A stretch of DNA of 64,000 nt from Bradyrhizobium sp. CCBAU 51765 (GTDB lineage: Bacteria > Pseudomonadota > Alphaproteobacteria > Rhizobiales > Xanthobacteraceae): the NCBI RefSeq assembly GCF_015291725.1, contig NZ_CP030038.1:1167001-1231000 (forward strand), read 5' to 3'. Below are positions 53,280-63,100 of the stretch, piece by piece. The stretch's first letter is position 1, and each line of letters opens with the position of its first letter. The position numbers and the translations under genes are program-made. The notes under the pieces are model-generated. The model did no database searches. It saw nothing but the letters and a program-made list of their open reading frames with translations, and was not told the origin of the DNA.

Positions 53280-54140
53280 TTGGACCCGATCGCCTATGTC
53301 AACGGCTCATTCGTCCCGCTTTCGGAAGCCAAGATCTCGGTGCTCGATCGCGGCTTCCTGTTCGCCGACGGCATCTACGAGGTCTCCGCGGTGCTCGACG
53401 GCAAGCTGGTCGATAATGCCTCGCATCTGGCGCGGCTGGAACGCTCCGTCGGGGAGATCAAGCTGAAGCTGCCGGAGACGATCGAGCGCATCACCGAGCT
53501 CCAGAAGGAGCTGATCGCGCGCAACAAGCTCCAGGACGGTCTTGTCTATCTCCAGGTCACGCGCGGCGCCGACAAGGGGCGCGACTTCCCGTTTCCCAAG
53601 GCGGACGTCAAGCCGAGCCTGGTGATGTTCACGTCCGAGAAGGACATCATCAACGCGGCGGCGGCGAAGACCGGCATCAATGTCATTACGGTGCCCGACA
53701 TCCGCTGGGAACGCCGCGACATCAAGAGCGTGGCTTTGCTGGCGCAGGTTCTGGCGAAGCAGGCCGCGGCCGAAGCCGGCGCGGGCGAGGCCTGGATGCT
53801 GCAGGATGGCTACGTCACCGAGGGTGGCTCCTCGTCGGCGTTCATCCTGACCAAGGACGACGTCATCGTCACCCGCAAGAATTCCAACGCGATCCTGCCG
53901 GGCTGCACCCGCAAGGCCGTGATCGCGCTGGCCGAGGAGCGCCAGCTCCGCGTCGAGGAACGGTCCTTCACGGTCGCCGAGGCGCTCGCCGCCAAGGAGG
54001 CGTTCATCACCTCGGCCTCGTCCTTCGTGCAGCCGGTGGTCGCCATCGACGGCAAGACAATCGGCGACGGCAAGCCCGGCCCGGTGGCGACGCGCCTTCG
54101 CGAGATCTACGTGGAGTTCGCCAGGGCGACGGCGGTCTGA
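53280..54140 (+). CDS. dat: D-amino acid aminotransferase (class IV)
   Basis: The protein has 286 residues. It starts MDPIAYVNGSFVPLSEAKIS and VLDRGFLFADGIYEV follows, the typical N-terminus of D-alanine aminotransferase. The PLP Lys is Lys149 in WERRDIKSVALLAQ, the Glu that holds the pyridine nitrogen is in GYVTEGGSSSAF, and NAILPGCTRKAVI binds the phosphate. It swaps amino groups between D-amino acids and 2-keto acids, for example to supply D-Glu or D-Ala for peptidoglycan. The start is TTG at 53280 with AGGAG seven bases before it. Confidence 0.9.
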   Translation: MDPIAYVNGSFVPLSEAKISVLDRGFLFADGIYEVSAVLDGKLVDNASHLARLERSVGEIKLKLPETIERITELQKELIARNKLQDGLVYLQVTRGADKGRDFPFPKADVKPSLVMFTSEKDIINAAAAKTGINVITVPDIRWERRDIKSVALLAQVLAKQAAAEAGAGEAWMLQDGYVTEGGSSSAFILTKDDVIVTRKNSNAILPGCTRKAVIALAEERQLRVEERSFTVAEALAAKEAFITSASSFVQPVVAIDGKTIGDGKPGPVATRLREIYVEFARATAV

Positions 54141-54155
54141 GCCACGCCCACCGCT

Positions 54156-54264
54156 GTCATCGCCCGGCTTGAACACTTGACCGGGCGATCCAGGACGCCG
54201 TGACGGCAGTGATAGGCCCGATGGGCCGCGGCGTCCTGGATGCCGCGCCTTCGCGGGGCATGAC
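54156..54264. repeat. Extragenic palindromic repeat
   Basis: GTCATCGCCCGGCTTGAACA with GACCGGGCGATCCAGGACGC forms the first hairpin; GGCGTCCTGGATGCCGCGCC followed by TTCGCGGGGCATGAC closes the element. It lies between convergent genes. Confidence 0.7.
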
Positions 54265-54277
54265 AGTTGCGGATGCC

Positions 54278-54739
54278 TCACGCCACCGACGCCTTCACCT
54301 TCACCGGATGCACTGCGCGGAACGCGATCGCGAGCCTGTTCCAGGCGTTGATGGCGCCGATCAGCATCGTCAGGTTCACCGTCTCCTCATCGGAGAATTG
54401 CGCGCCGACCTGTTCGTAGATGTCGTCCGGCGCATGCGTCTGCGAGATCAGCGTCACCGCCTCGGTCCAGGCCAGCGCCGCGCGCTCGCGGTCGGTGTAG
54501 AGCGGGGATTCGCGCCAGGCATTGAGCAGGTAGATGCGCTGCTCGGTCTCGCCGCGCTTGCGCGCGTCCTCGCTGTGCATGTTGATGCAGAAGGCGCAGC
54601 CGTTGATCTGCGACGCCCGGATCTTGACCAGCTCGATGAGCGATTTCTCGATGCCGGTCGACTGGATCTGCTCCTCCAGCGCCATCAGCGCCTTCATCGT
54701 CTCGGGCGCGGCCTGGAGGTAGTTCATGCGAGGCTTCAT
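54278..54739 (-). CDS. AhpD-like/carboxymuconolactone decarboxylase family protein
   Basis: The protein has 153 residues. The Cys pair in QINGCAFCINMHSEDARKRG (Cys48, Cys51, with His55) is the AhpD-type redox centre. It would act as a thiol peroxidase or reductase coupled to an unknown partner. The ATG at 54739 has AGGAG six bases before it. It begins 28 bp after emrB on the same strand and may be in the efflux operon, linking it to toxic-compound stress. Confidence 0.9.
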   Translation of the reverse strand: MKPRMNYLQAAPETMKALMALEEQIQSTGIEKSLIELVKIRASQINGCAFCINMHSEDARKRGETEQRIYLLNAWRESPLYTDRERAALAWTEAVTLISQTHAPDDIYEQVGAQFSDEETVNLTMLIGAINAWNRLAIAFRAVHPVKVKASVA

Positions 54740-54767
54740 GATTGTCTCCTTGCTTCTTGGGTTGAGG

Positions 54768-56375
54768 TCAGTGGGCGCCACCGGCCGAGGTCTGGCCGGG
54801 CTTCTTCAGGAAGAGGACGGCGAGCAGAGCCACGATCAGCGCCACGCCGAGCAGATAGAAGGTGTCGCTGAAAGCGAGGATATAGGCCTGCTTCTGCACG
54901 ATACGGCCGATCGCGACATAGGCGCGATGCGCGGCATCCGCATGGTCGAGGACGCCGTGATTGACGAAATACTGGGTGAGTTGCTCCAGCCGCGTGCGCG
55001 TCGCCTGCTCGAATATCGAGACCGACTGCATCAGTACGTTGGAGTGATACTGCTCGCGCTTGGTCAGAACGGTCTGCAAGATCGCAATTCCGACCGCGCC
55101 GCCGAGGTTGCGCATCATGTTGAACAGGCCCGACGCCGAGCCTGCGTTCTCGGCTTCGATGCCGGCGGTTGCGACTGCCGACAGCGGCGCCATGACCAGT
55201 GCCTGCCCGATCGCGCGAACGATATTGGGCCACAGCAGCTGGTCGGCGGCGTAGTCGCTGGTCATGGTGATGTTCATGAAGTTGGAGGCCGCAAACAGCA
55301 CGAAGCCGATACCGATCACGATGCGCGCATCGAGCTTCTGCATCAGACGCGGCACCAGCGGGATCAACACCAGTTGCGGCAGTCCGGTCCAGGCCAGCAC
55401 CATGCCGATCTGCTCGGCATTGTAGCCCTGGATGCGTGACAGATACTGCGGCAGGATGAACACCGAGCCGTAGAGCGCGATGCCCAGCAGGAAGTTCGCG
55501 AGCATGCCGAAGCCGAAATTGCGGCGTACCAGCAGGCGCAGGTTCAAGAGCGGCTTCTTCACCGTGAGCTCGATGATCAGGAAGGCGGTCAGCGCCACCG
55601 CCGCGATCACCGACAGCTTGACGATGAAGGGTGAGCCGAACCAATCGTCCTTGTTGCCCTCCTCGAGCACGGTCTGCAGCGCCGATAGGCCGATTGCCAT
55701 CGTGACGATGCCGGCCCAGTCGCCCTCGCGCAGCAGCGAGAGTTTCATCGGCTTGGCCTCGAGCGCGTACCAGAGCATGCCGACCATGATCGCGCCCGGC
55801 ACGAGGTTGACGTAGAAGATGTACTGCCAGCCGAAATTCTCGGTCAGATAGCCGCCGATGGTCGGGCCGATCGCCGGTGCGAACGTCGCCGACAGCGCGA
55901 ACAGCGCAAGGCCCACCGGCTGCTTTCCGCGCGGCAGCAGGGTGATGATCAACGTGAAGGCCATCGGGATCAGCACGCCGCCGGTGAAGCCCTGGATGGC
56001 GCGCAGCACGATCATCTGCGACAGGTCATGCGCCAGCGCGCAGGCCGCGGACAGGACCAGGAACAGGATCGCGTTGGTGAGCAGATAGATGCGGATCGAG
56101 AACACCTGCGCCAGCCAGCCGGACAGCGGGATCACCACGATCTCGGCGACCAGGTAGGAGGTCGAGATCCAGCCGCCGTCGTCGATACCGGCGCCGATCG
56201 CGCCCTGGATGTCGGCGAGCGAGGCGTTGACGATCTGGATGTTCAGCACCGCCATGAAGGCGCCAAGCGTTGCGCCGATCACCGCGATCCAGGTTTTGGC
56301 CGGCACCGACGAAGCGGCGGGTGCGGGAGTGCTGACGGCGGATGCGGCGTCGAGGGCGGATTGAAGCGTGCTCAT
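54768..56375 (-). CDS. emrB: MFS efflux transporter, EmrB/QacA (DHA2) family
   Basis: The protein has 535 residues with about 14 hydrophobic helices. The family marks include TLGAFMAVLNIQIVNASLAD in the first helix, WISTSYLVAEIVVIPLSGWL, and the antiporter motif around QGFTGGVLIPMAFTLI. It exports drugs or plant phenolics in exchange for protons, together with the membrane-fusion protein EmrA. The ATG at 56375 has GAGG upstream. The gap from emrA is 105 bp. Confidence 0.94.
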   Translation of the reverse strand: MSTLQSALDAASAVSTPAPAASSVPAKTWIAVIGATLGAFMAVLNIQIVNASLADIQGAIGAGIDDGGWISTSYLVAEIVVIPLSGWLAQVFSIRIYLLTNAILFLVLSAACALAHDLSQMIVLRAIQGFTGGVLIPMAFTLIITLLPRGKQPVGLALFALSATFAPAIGPTIGGYLTENFGWQYIFYVNLVPGAIMVGMLWYALEAKPMKLSLLREGDWAGIVTMAIGLSALQTVLEEGNKDDWFGSPFIVKLSVIAAVALTAFLIIELTVKKPLLNLRLLVRRNFGFGMLANFLLGIALYGSVFILPQYLSRIQGYNAEQIGMVLAWTGLPQLVLIPLVPRLMQKLDARIVIGIGFVLFAASNFMNITMTSDYAADQLLWPNIVRAIGQALVMAPLSAVATAGIEAENAGSASGLFNMMRNLGGAVGIAILQTVLTKREQYHSNVLMQSVSIFEQATRTRLEQLTQYFVNHGVLDHADAAHRAYVAIGRIVQKQAYILAFSDTFYLLGVALIVALLAVLFLKKPGQTSAGGAH

Positions 56376-56480
56376 GGAAGCCTCGTCTCGGCTACGGAGA
56401 CAGGATGCGGATGATTTCGACAATCGAGGACGTTCTGGAACGATCTTGCGACAGGGTTTGACAAACCTGCCGGGTCCGGG

Positions 56481-57632
56481 TCAGCCGCCGTGCGGCCTCA
56501 GCATGTTGTCGGCGAGACGCCTCGCCGTCTCGCGCTCGGCCAGCACGGTCGCCTTGGTGTCGATGGTCGGCACCGCGGACATGCCGGGGCGAAGCAGGCC
56601 GGTGAGGCTGTGGTCGTCGAGCACGATCTTCACCGGAACGCGCTGCACGATCTTGGTGAAGTTGCCCGTGGCGTTGTCGGGCGGCAGCAATGCGAATTCC
56701 AGCCCGCTCGCCGGCGACAGGCTGTCGACATGGCCGTGCAGGACCCGATTGCGAAAACTGTCGACATACAGTTCGACCGGCTGGCCGGGCCGCACATGCG
56801 TGAGCTGGGTCTCCTTGAAGTTGGCAACGACATAGACCGCATCGAGCGGCACCACGGCCATCAATTGCGTGCCGGCCTGCACGTATTGGCCGACGCGCAA
56901 GCTACGGGCGCCGATCGTGCCATCCACCGGCGCTGTGATCTCGGTATAGGACAGGTTCAGCGTTGCCTGCTGCGCGACCGCACGCGCACGTTCGAGCTGG
57001 GCTGCGGCCTGGGCCCGCTGGCTGGTGAGCACGTCGATCTTGCGCTGTGCAGCCACAAGGCCGAACTTCGCGTGCTGCAATTGCGCGCTGCTGGCGCGCA
57101 GCGCCGCGTCGGTCTGCTGCGCCCGCTGGATCGTGCCGGAGCCCGACTTCATGAGGTCGTCGTAGCGGGCGCGCTCCTCTTGTGCGAATTTCAGATTGGC
57201 GTCCGCAGCAGCGACGTCGGCCGTGCTTTGCTCGATGATCGGCTGTTGCAGTTCGAGCTGGGCGTCGATGTTGCGCACGGAAGCTTCGGCAGCCGCGACG
57301 TCGGCGCGGGCCTGATCGAGCGCTGCCCTGAAATCGCGGTCGTCGATCTTGGCCAGCTGCTGGCCTGCCTTGACCTTCTCGTTGTCGCCGACCAGGACCT
57401 TGGCGATGTAGCCGGACACTTTCGGCGCGACGATCGTGGAATCGGCCTTCACATAGGCGTCGTCGGTGGATTCGAGGTACCGGCCGGTCTTCAAATAGTC
57501 GTAGCCATAGTCGCCGGCCACCGCGATGCCGAGGATCAGCGCCAGTCCGATGGCCGCCCGATTGATTGTCCGGCGAGACAGCTGCAGGCCGATTTTTGCA
57601 GTTGTTCCAGACACATAAGAAGCGTTCGACAT
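56481..57632 (-). CDS. emrA: HlyD-family membrane fusion protein EmrA
   Basis: The protein has 383 residues. One N-terminal membrane helix (AAIGLALILGIAVAGDYGYD) is followed by the lipoyl half STIVAPKVSGYIAKVLVGDN, a long coiled-coil hairpin rich in Ala and Gln (about 110-220), and the second lipoyl half TEITAPVDGTIGARSLRVGQ. It links EmrB to an outer-membrane channel. The ATG at 57632 has GAGG just upstream. It is divergent from a LysR gene, with a palindromic operator between them. Confidence 0.93.
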   Translation of the reverse strand: MSNASYVSGTTAKIGLQLSRRTINRAAIGLALILGIAVAGDYGYDYLKTGRYLESTDDAYVKADSTIVAPKVSGYIAKVLVGDNEKVKAGQQLAKIDDRDFRAALDQARADVAAAEASVRNIDAQLELQQPIIEQSTADVAAADANLKFAQEERARYDDLMKSGSGTIQRAQQTDAALRASSAQLQHAKFGLVAAQRKIDVLTSQRAQAAAQLERARAVAQQATLNLSYTEITAPVDGTIGARSLRVGQYVQAGTQLMAVVPLDAVYVVANFKETQLTHVRPGQPVELYVDSFRNRVLHGHVDSLSPASGLEFALLPPDNATGNFTKIVQRVPVKIVLDDHSLTGLLRPGMSAVPTIDTKATVLAERETARRLADNMLRPHGG

Positions 57633-57710
57633 GACATCCTCGGAATTCCCGGTCGCCCGTTCGAAGGGCGTGCGCATTGACGAGGACAAGATGCGTTGTC
57701 CCGATGGTTG

Positions 57711-57742
57711 TGATAATCCCGGTATTATTTGAAGCATTATCA
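57711..57742. promoter_or_regulatory. Probable LysR operator between emrA and its regulator
   Basis: TGATAAT (57711-57717) and ATTATCA (57736-57742) are a perfect 7-bp inverted repeat with 18 bp between. Internal GGTATTAT and CGGATAATCGG extend the AT-rich symmetry. It is 31 bp before the LysR start codon and 79 bp before the emrA start, as expected for a divergent LysR-controlled promoter. Confidence 0.6.
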
Positions 57743-57772
57743 AGCAATCGCGGATAATCGGAGCTTTCGGCC

Positions 57773-58684
57773 ATGGACCGCTTCACCAGCCTGACCGCCT
57801 TCGTCCACGTGGTCGAAAACGGGGGCTTTTCCGCTGCCGCCCGCCGCCTCAACATGTCGACGACCATGGTGAGCAACCACGTCCAGGCGCTGGAGGACCG
57901 GCTCGGCGTGCGGCTACTCAACCGCACCACGCGGAAGGTGAGCCTCACGGAAATCGGCAAGGCCTATTACGATCGCTCAACCCAGATTCTCGCAGATCTC
58001 CAACAGGCCGACGACATCGCGAGCGAATTGCAGTCGGTGCCCCGCGGCACCCTGCGCATTCACGTCGCCACGCACATGGTGCCGCTTGTCGCGCCGATCG
58101 TGGCGAAGCTGCTGTCGACCCATGCGGAACTCAGGATCGATCTGCGCATGGGCGAGGCCGATGTCGATCTCATCGAGGAGGGCTACGACGTTGCCCTGCG
58201 CATGACGCCGCCGCCGGATTCGAGCCTGATCGTGCGGAGACTTGCCACCTGGCGTCACGTGCTGTGCTGCTCGCACGATTATCTCGAGAAGCACGGCCGG
58301 GTGCAGAAGCTCGATGAGCTCACCGGGCACAATTGCGGCCGGCACTTGAACTATCCATTTGGCGACGAATGGCGCTTCCTTGACCGCAAAGGCACCCCGG
58401 CATCCGTTCGCATCTCGGGCAGCTTCGTCACCAACAGCGGGGAAGCGCTGCGGAAGGTCGCACTGGAGGGCGCCGCTGTCTGCCTGATGGCGGGGTTTCT
58501 CATTCAGGACGATCTCGAGACCGGCCGCCTCGTGCGCCTCTTGCCGGAATATCGGACGGTCGAGCTGTCCATGAACGCGGTCTATCCGCATCGCCATCAT
58601 CTGTCGGCGAAGGTCAGGACCTTCATCGACCTGCTCGCGCACCACAGCGCCGAGCAGCAGAAGCTGATCAACCCTTATTCATGA
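57773..58684 (+). CDS. LysR-family regulator of the emrAB genes
   Basis: The protein has 303 residues. The N-terminal winged helix carries MDRFTSLTAFVHVVENGGFS and MSTTMVSNHVQALEDRLGVR; the C-terminal half is the effector-binding fold (about 90-300). The N-terminus fits the LysR group that controls efflux and quinone or aromatic responses. It is divergent from emrA with a 140-bp shared region that holds an inverted repeat, so it very likely regulates emrAB. Its last 6 bp overlap the convergent amidase gene. Confidence 0.94.
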   Translation: MDRFTSLTAFVHVVENGGFSAAARRLNMSTTMVSNHVQALEDRLGVRLLNRTTRKVSLTEIGKAYYDRSTQILADLQQADDIASELQSVPRGTLRIHVATHMVPLVAPIVAKLLSTHAELRIDLRMGEADVDLIEEGYDVALRMTPPPDSSLIVRRLATWRHVLCCSHDYLEKHGRVQKLDELTGHNCGRHLNYPFGDEWRFLDRKGTPASVRISGSFVTNSGEALRKVALEGAAVCLMAGFLIQDDLETGRLVRLLPEYRTVELSMNAVYPHRHHLSAKVRTFIDLLAHHSAEQQKLINPYS

Positions 58685-60103
58685 GCGACGCGGCGGCGGC
58701 AACCGGCCAAACACGCTGTCGAGTGCCATGCCGATCGCCAGCAGACGACGATCACTTCCCGCGGGGCCGTCGAGCTCGAGCCCGATCGGCAATCCGCTGC
58801 TGGCTCCGAGCGCGACCGGGATCTGGATTCCGGGAATGCCGGCATTGCTGCCGGGATCGGTGTTCTGGATGAACAGCGCGAAATTCTCCAGGCTGCTGGA
58901 ATCAGGGTTGGAGGGGATGGCGACGCGCGGCGTGGTCGGAAAGACGATGGCGTCGAGCTTGTGTCCGGAGAACGTGTTGGCGTAGAGCGCCTGAAGCGCA
59001 GGCCGCGCGGTCTTGACCGCGGCGTCGTAGATCGGCTTGGCGTCGACAAGCGTGTCGCCGGGACCCGGCAGCTTTCGCGGGATCACGAGGCCCTCATAGG
59101 TACCCTTGACGTCGGCGCTGGAGATGCCCTGCGCCAGTGCCTCGACGCTGAGGCCGGTGCCGGTATGGGCGAGATAGGCGACCAGGTCGTCATAGGCCTC
59201 GTACATCGCGACTGGAAAGCTGACCTGGCCATTGAGCTCCGCCAGTTGGGGCATCTCGATCTCGACCACGACCATGCCCTGGGCTTTCATCTGCGCGACT
59301 GCCCGATGGAAGGAGGCCTCGGTGTCGCCGTCGAGATTGGCCAGCATCGCCTTGGCAATGCCGATGCGGACCAGCTTGAGATCCGCAGGCAGGACCGCAT
59401 CGCCGCCCGCAATGACGCGGTCGAGCAGCGCGACATCGGCCATGGTCGCGGCCATCGGGCCGGCGGTATCGCGGGTGTGCGAGATCGGCGCGATGCCGTC
59501 TTGCGGATAGCGCCCGACCGTTGGCCGCAGCGAGGCGCACCCGTTCAGCGCGGCGGGCACCCGGACCGATCCGCCGGTGTCGGTGCCGAGCCCGCCCGCG
59601 ACGATGCGTGCGCCGATCGCGGCGCCCGTCCCGGACGAGGAGCCGCCGGCGATCAGGGACCTGTCATAGGCATTGCGTACGCCGAACTCGGCGCCGGTCT
59701 TGAACGCCGTGTTGTAGCCGGAGATGCCGAAGGCCAGCTCGTGCATGCTGGTCTTGCCGAGGATGATCGCTCCCGCGGCGCGCAGCTTTGCCACAACGGG
59801 TGCATCGGTCCCTGGAACGTAGTCCTTCAGCGCCGGGGTACCGGCACTACAGGGCAGCCCGGCCACCTCGATATTGTCCTTGATTACCACGGGCACGCCG
59901 CCGAGCGGCTTGCTCCTGTCACCCTTGGCGTCGAACGCCGCGGCGGCCTCCAGGGTACCGGCCTCGTCCAGCGTGATGAAAGCGTTGAGATCGGCGTTGG
60001 CTTTGGCGCGGGCAAGAGCTTCCCGGGTGAGCGCGGTACTCGTGATTTTCCCGGCGCGGAGGTCGGCCGTGGCCTGGGTCAAGGTCAACTCGTCGTAATT
60101 CAT
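58679..60103 (-). CDS. Amidase (amidase-signature family)
   Basis: The protein has 474 residues. The Ser-Ser-Lys triad is clear: Lys75 in GVPVVIKDNIEV, Ser155 in IAGGSSSGTGAAIGAR and Ser179 in GTDTGGSVRVPAAL. The overall sequence is near the indoleacetamide hydrolase/mandelamide hydrolase group, but the substrate cannot be fixed. It would release ammonia from an amide in the cytoplasm. It starts 73 bp after the indolepyruvate oxidoreductase gene on the same strand and may be in one operon with it. Confidence 0.9.
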   Translation of the reverse strand: MNYDELTLTQATADLRAGKITSTALTREALARAKANADLNAFITLDEAGTLEAAAAFDAKGDRSKPLGGVPVVIKDNIEVAGLPCSAGTPALKDYVPGTDAPVVAKLRAAGAIILGKTSMHELAFGISGYNTAFKTGAEFGVRNAYDRSLIAGGSSSGTGAAIGARIVAGGLGTDTGGSVRVPAALNGCASLRPTVGRYPQDGIAPISHTRDTAGPMAATMADVALLDRVIAGGDAVLPADLKLVRIGIAKAMLANLDGDTEASFHRAVAQMKAQGMVVVEIEMPQLAELNGQVSFPVAMYEAYDDLVAYLAHTGTGLSVEALAQGISSADVKGTYEGLVIPRKLPGPGDTLVDAKPIYDAAVKTARPALQALYANTFSGHKLDAIVFPTTPRVAIPSNPDSSSLENFALFIQNTDPGSNAGIPGIQIPVALGASSGLPIGLELDGPAGSDRRLLAIGMALDSVFGRLPPPRRS

Positions 60104-60176
60104 GAGGCGTCACCCGATTGCAGAGGTACCGTCAGGGCGCCTCCGCCACGGAAGCTGAAGCTTCGCGGGCGCCGCG

Positions 60177-63100
60177 TCAACCGGTGGCGTGGATCTTTGC
60201 CGGAGATGGCGTGCCTCGTTCGAAAAGCAGCCGCTCGACTTCCGCCTTCACCTTGCCGATTGCGGCATCCTTCACCGGGCCATAACCGCGGATCTCCAAG
60301 GGCGCCTTTGCAATCGCGACGAGATCCGCAAGACGCGCCGTGTCGAGCCCGCCGAGCATCCGTTCGATCAGGCCCTCATACCAGGCGACCAGCTCCCGCT
60401 CGGCTCGCCGTTCCGCGGCGGAGCCGAACGGATCGAACCGCGTTCCGCGCAGCCCCTTCAAGCGCGCGAGCACGGTCAGAGGCATCTGGATCCACTGTCC
60501 GAAGGCCCGTTTGCGCGGACGTCCGCGTGCGTCTCGCCTTCCGGGCAGGAACGGCGGGGCGAGGTGATACTGGATGCTGAAGCCGTCCTCGAACTCGCGC
60601 TTCAGCTCGTCGAGGAAGCCGCTTTGCATGTGCAGCCGGGCCACCTCGTACTCGTCCTTGTAGGCCATCAGCTTGAACAGGGTGCGCGCGACGGCCTCGG
60701 TCAGCGCCTCGCTGCTCAGGTCGGCTTCGGCGTTGCGGACTCTTGCGACGATCGCCCGGTATCGCGCGGCATAGGCCGCGCTCTGATAGGCCGTGAGGAA
60801 ATCGACGCGCCGGGCGATGAGCTGGTCGAGGGTCTCGGCTTGGGGCGCATCGTCCGCACTCGGCAGAAGATCCGGATCGGCCGCGGCGATCCGGCCCCAG
60901 GCGAAGGCCTGCTTGTTGCGTTCGATCGCGACGCCGTTGAGCTCGATCGCGCGCAATAGGGCTTGCAGCGAGACCGGCACCAGTCCGCGTTGCCAGGCAA
61001 AGCCGAGCATGATGATGTTGGCATAGACGGCATCGCCGAGCAGCCGCTCGGCCAGCGCGTTGGCATCGATCGCGCAGAGATTGCTCTCGCCGATCACGTG
61101 GCCGATCGCACGCAGGCGAGCTGGCGAGGCGAGATCGGCATCGCGGAAGCGGACGACGTCGCCGGTCGGCATCTCCGCGGTGTTGAGCGCAGCGCGCGTG
61201 CCTTTCCGGTAGGTTCCGGACGCCTTCGGTGATGAGCTGACGACGAGATCGCATCCGATCAGCGCGTCGGCCGCGCCCTGGTCGATGCGGACCTGATGCA
61301 ACGCGTCGGGGCTGACGGCGAGGCGGATGTAGCTCAGCACCGGACCGAATTTCTGCGCGAAGCCGGTGAAGTCCAGGACCGAGACGCCGCGGCGTTCGAG
61401 ATGCGCAGCCATGCCGATCAGCGCGCCAACCGTGATCACGCCGGTGCCGCCGACGCCGGTCACCAGCAGATCGTAGGGTCGCTCGAGCGTTGCGGGCGTG
61501 GGCAGGGGTAGCGTGGCCGCGCGGCCGACCGCGTCGATCTCGCTCGCACTCTTCTTCCGGCGCGCCGCGCCTTCGACGGTCACGAAACTCGGGCAGAAGC
61601 CGTTGAGACAGGAGAAATCCTTGTTACAGGCCGACAGGTTGATCTGCCGCTTGCGGCCGAACGGCGTCTCCTTCGGCTCGACGCTGAGGCAGTTGGACTC
61701 GACCGAGCAATCGCCGCAGCCTTCGCAGACGAGGTCGTTGATGTAGGCGAAGCGTTTGGGATCGGCCAACTGGCCACGCTTGCGGCGGCGTCGCTTCTCG
61801 GTGGCACAAGTCTGCTGATAGATCAGGACGGACACGCCGGAGACGTCGCGCAGTTCGCGCTGCACGGCATCCATCTCCTCGCGCCCATGGATGGTGACAC
61901 CGGTCGGCAGGCCGGCAGGCGAGAACTGTGCGGGATCATCCGACACCAGCGCGATACGCACCACGCCCTCGGCGCGGACGCTGTGGGCGATGGCATGCAC
62001 GCTGACCGGGCCGTCGACCGGCTGGCCGCCAGTCATCGCGACGGCATCGTTGAACAGGATCTTGTAGGTGATGTTGGCCCTGGCTGCGATCGCCTGCCGG
62101 ATCGCCATCGAGCCGGAGTGATAATAGGTGCCTTCACCGAGATTCTGGAACACGTGCTTGTTGCCGGTGAATCTTGACGAGGCCGCCCAGTTCACGCCCT
62201 CGCCGCCCATCTGGATCAGCGAGGAGGTCTCGCGGTCCATCCAGCTCGCCATGAAATGGCAGCCGATGCCGGCGAGGGCCTTGGATCCTTCCGGCACTTT
62301 CGTCGACGTGTTGTGCGGGCATCCCGAGCAGAAATATGGCGTTCGCGTTGCGCCGCTGACGTTGATGGTGCGCGCCGCTTCGGGCATCAAGGCGGCTGCA
62401 CGTGCGGCGAGATTGAGGCCCGGAAACATCGGGTCGAGCCGGCGCGCGAGCACAGAAGCGAGTGCCCGCGGCGACAATTCGCCGATCCAGGAGATCAACC
62501 TTGTCCCTCGCTCGTCGTGCTTGCCGACCATGCGTTCGGGCTTGCTGCCGGGATAGTCGTAGAAATATTCCTTGAACTGGCTTTCGATGATGCCGCGCTT
62601 CTCCTCGACCACGAGGATCTCGCGCTTGCCCTTCACGAAGTCCATGGCGTCATGCAGCGCCAGCGGCCAGACCATGCCGACCTTGTAGATGTCGATGCCG
62701 ATGCTGCGGCAGGCCGCTTCGTCGAGGCCCATCAGCCGCAGTGCTTCCATCAGATCGAGATGCGCCTTGCCGGTGGTGACGATGCCGTAGGTGGCGTTCG
62801 GAATGTCGTAGATGTGCCGGTCGATCGGGTTGGCCTTGGCAAAGGCGTAGACCGCGTGCTTCTTCGCCTCCAGCCGTTCCTCGATCTGCGGGCCCGGCAG
62901 GTCGGGCCAACGATAGTGCAGGCCGCCGGGAGGCGGCGTGAAGTCGGGCGTGAGAAAAGCGCGCGGCGGGCGCAGCCCGACGGAGGCGCCTGATTCCACG
63001 ATCTCGGAGATCGCCTTGAAGCCGACCCACATGCCGGAGAAACGGCTCAGCGCATAGCCATATTCGCCGAACGCCAGATATTCGCCGACGCTTGCCGGAT

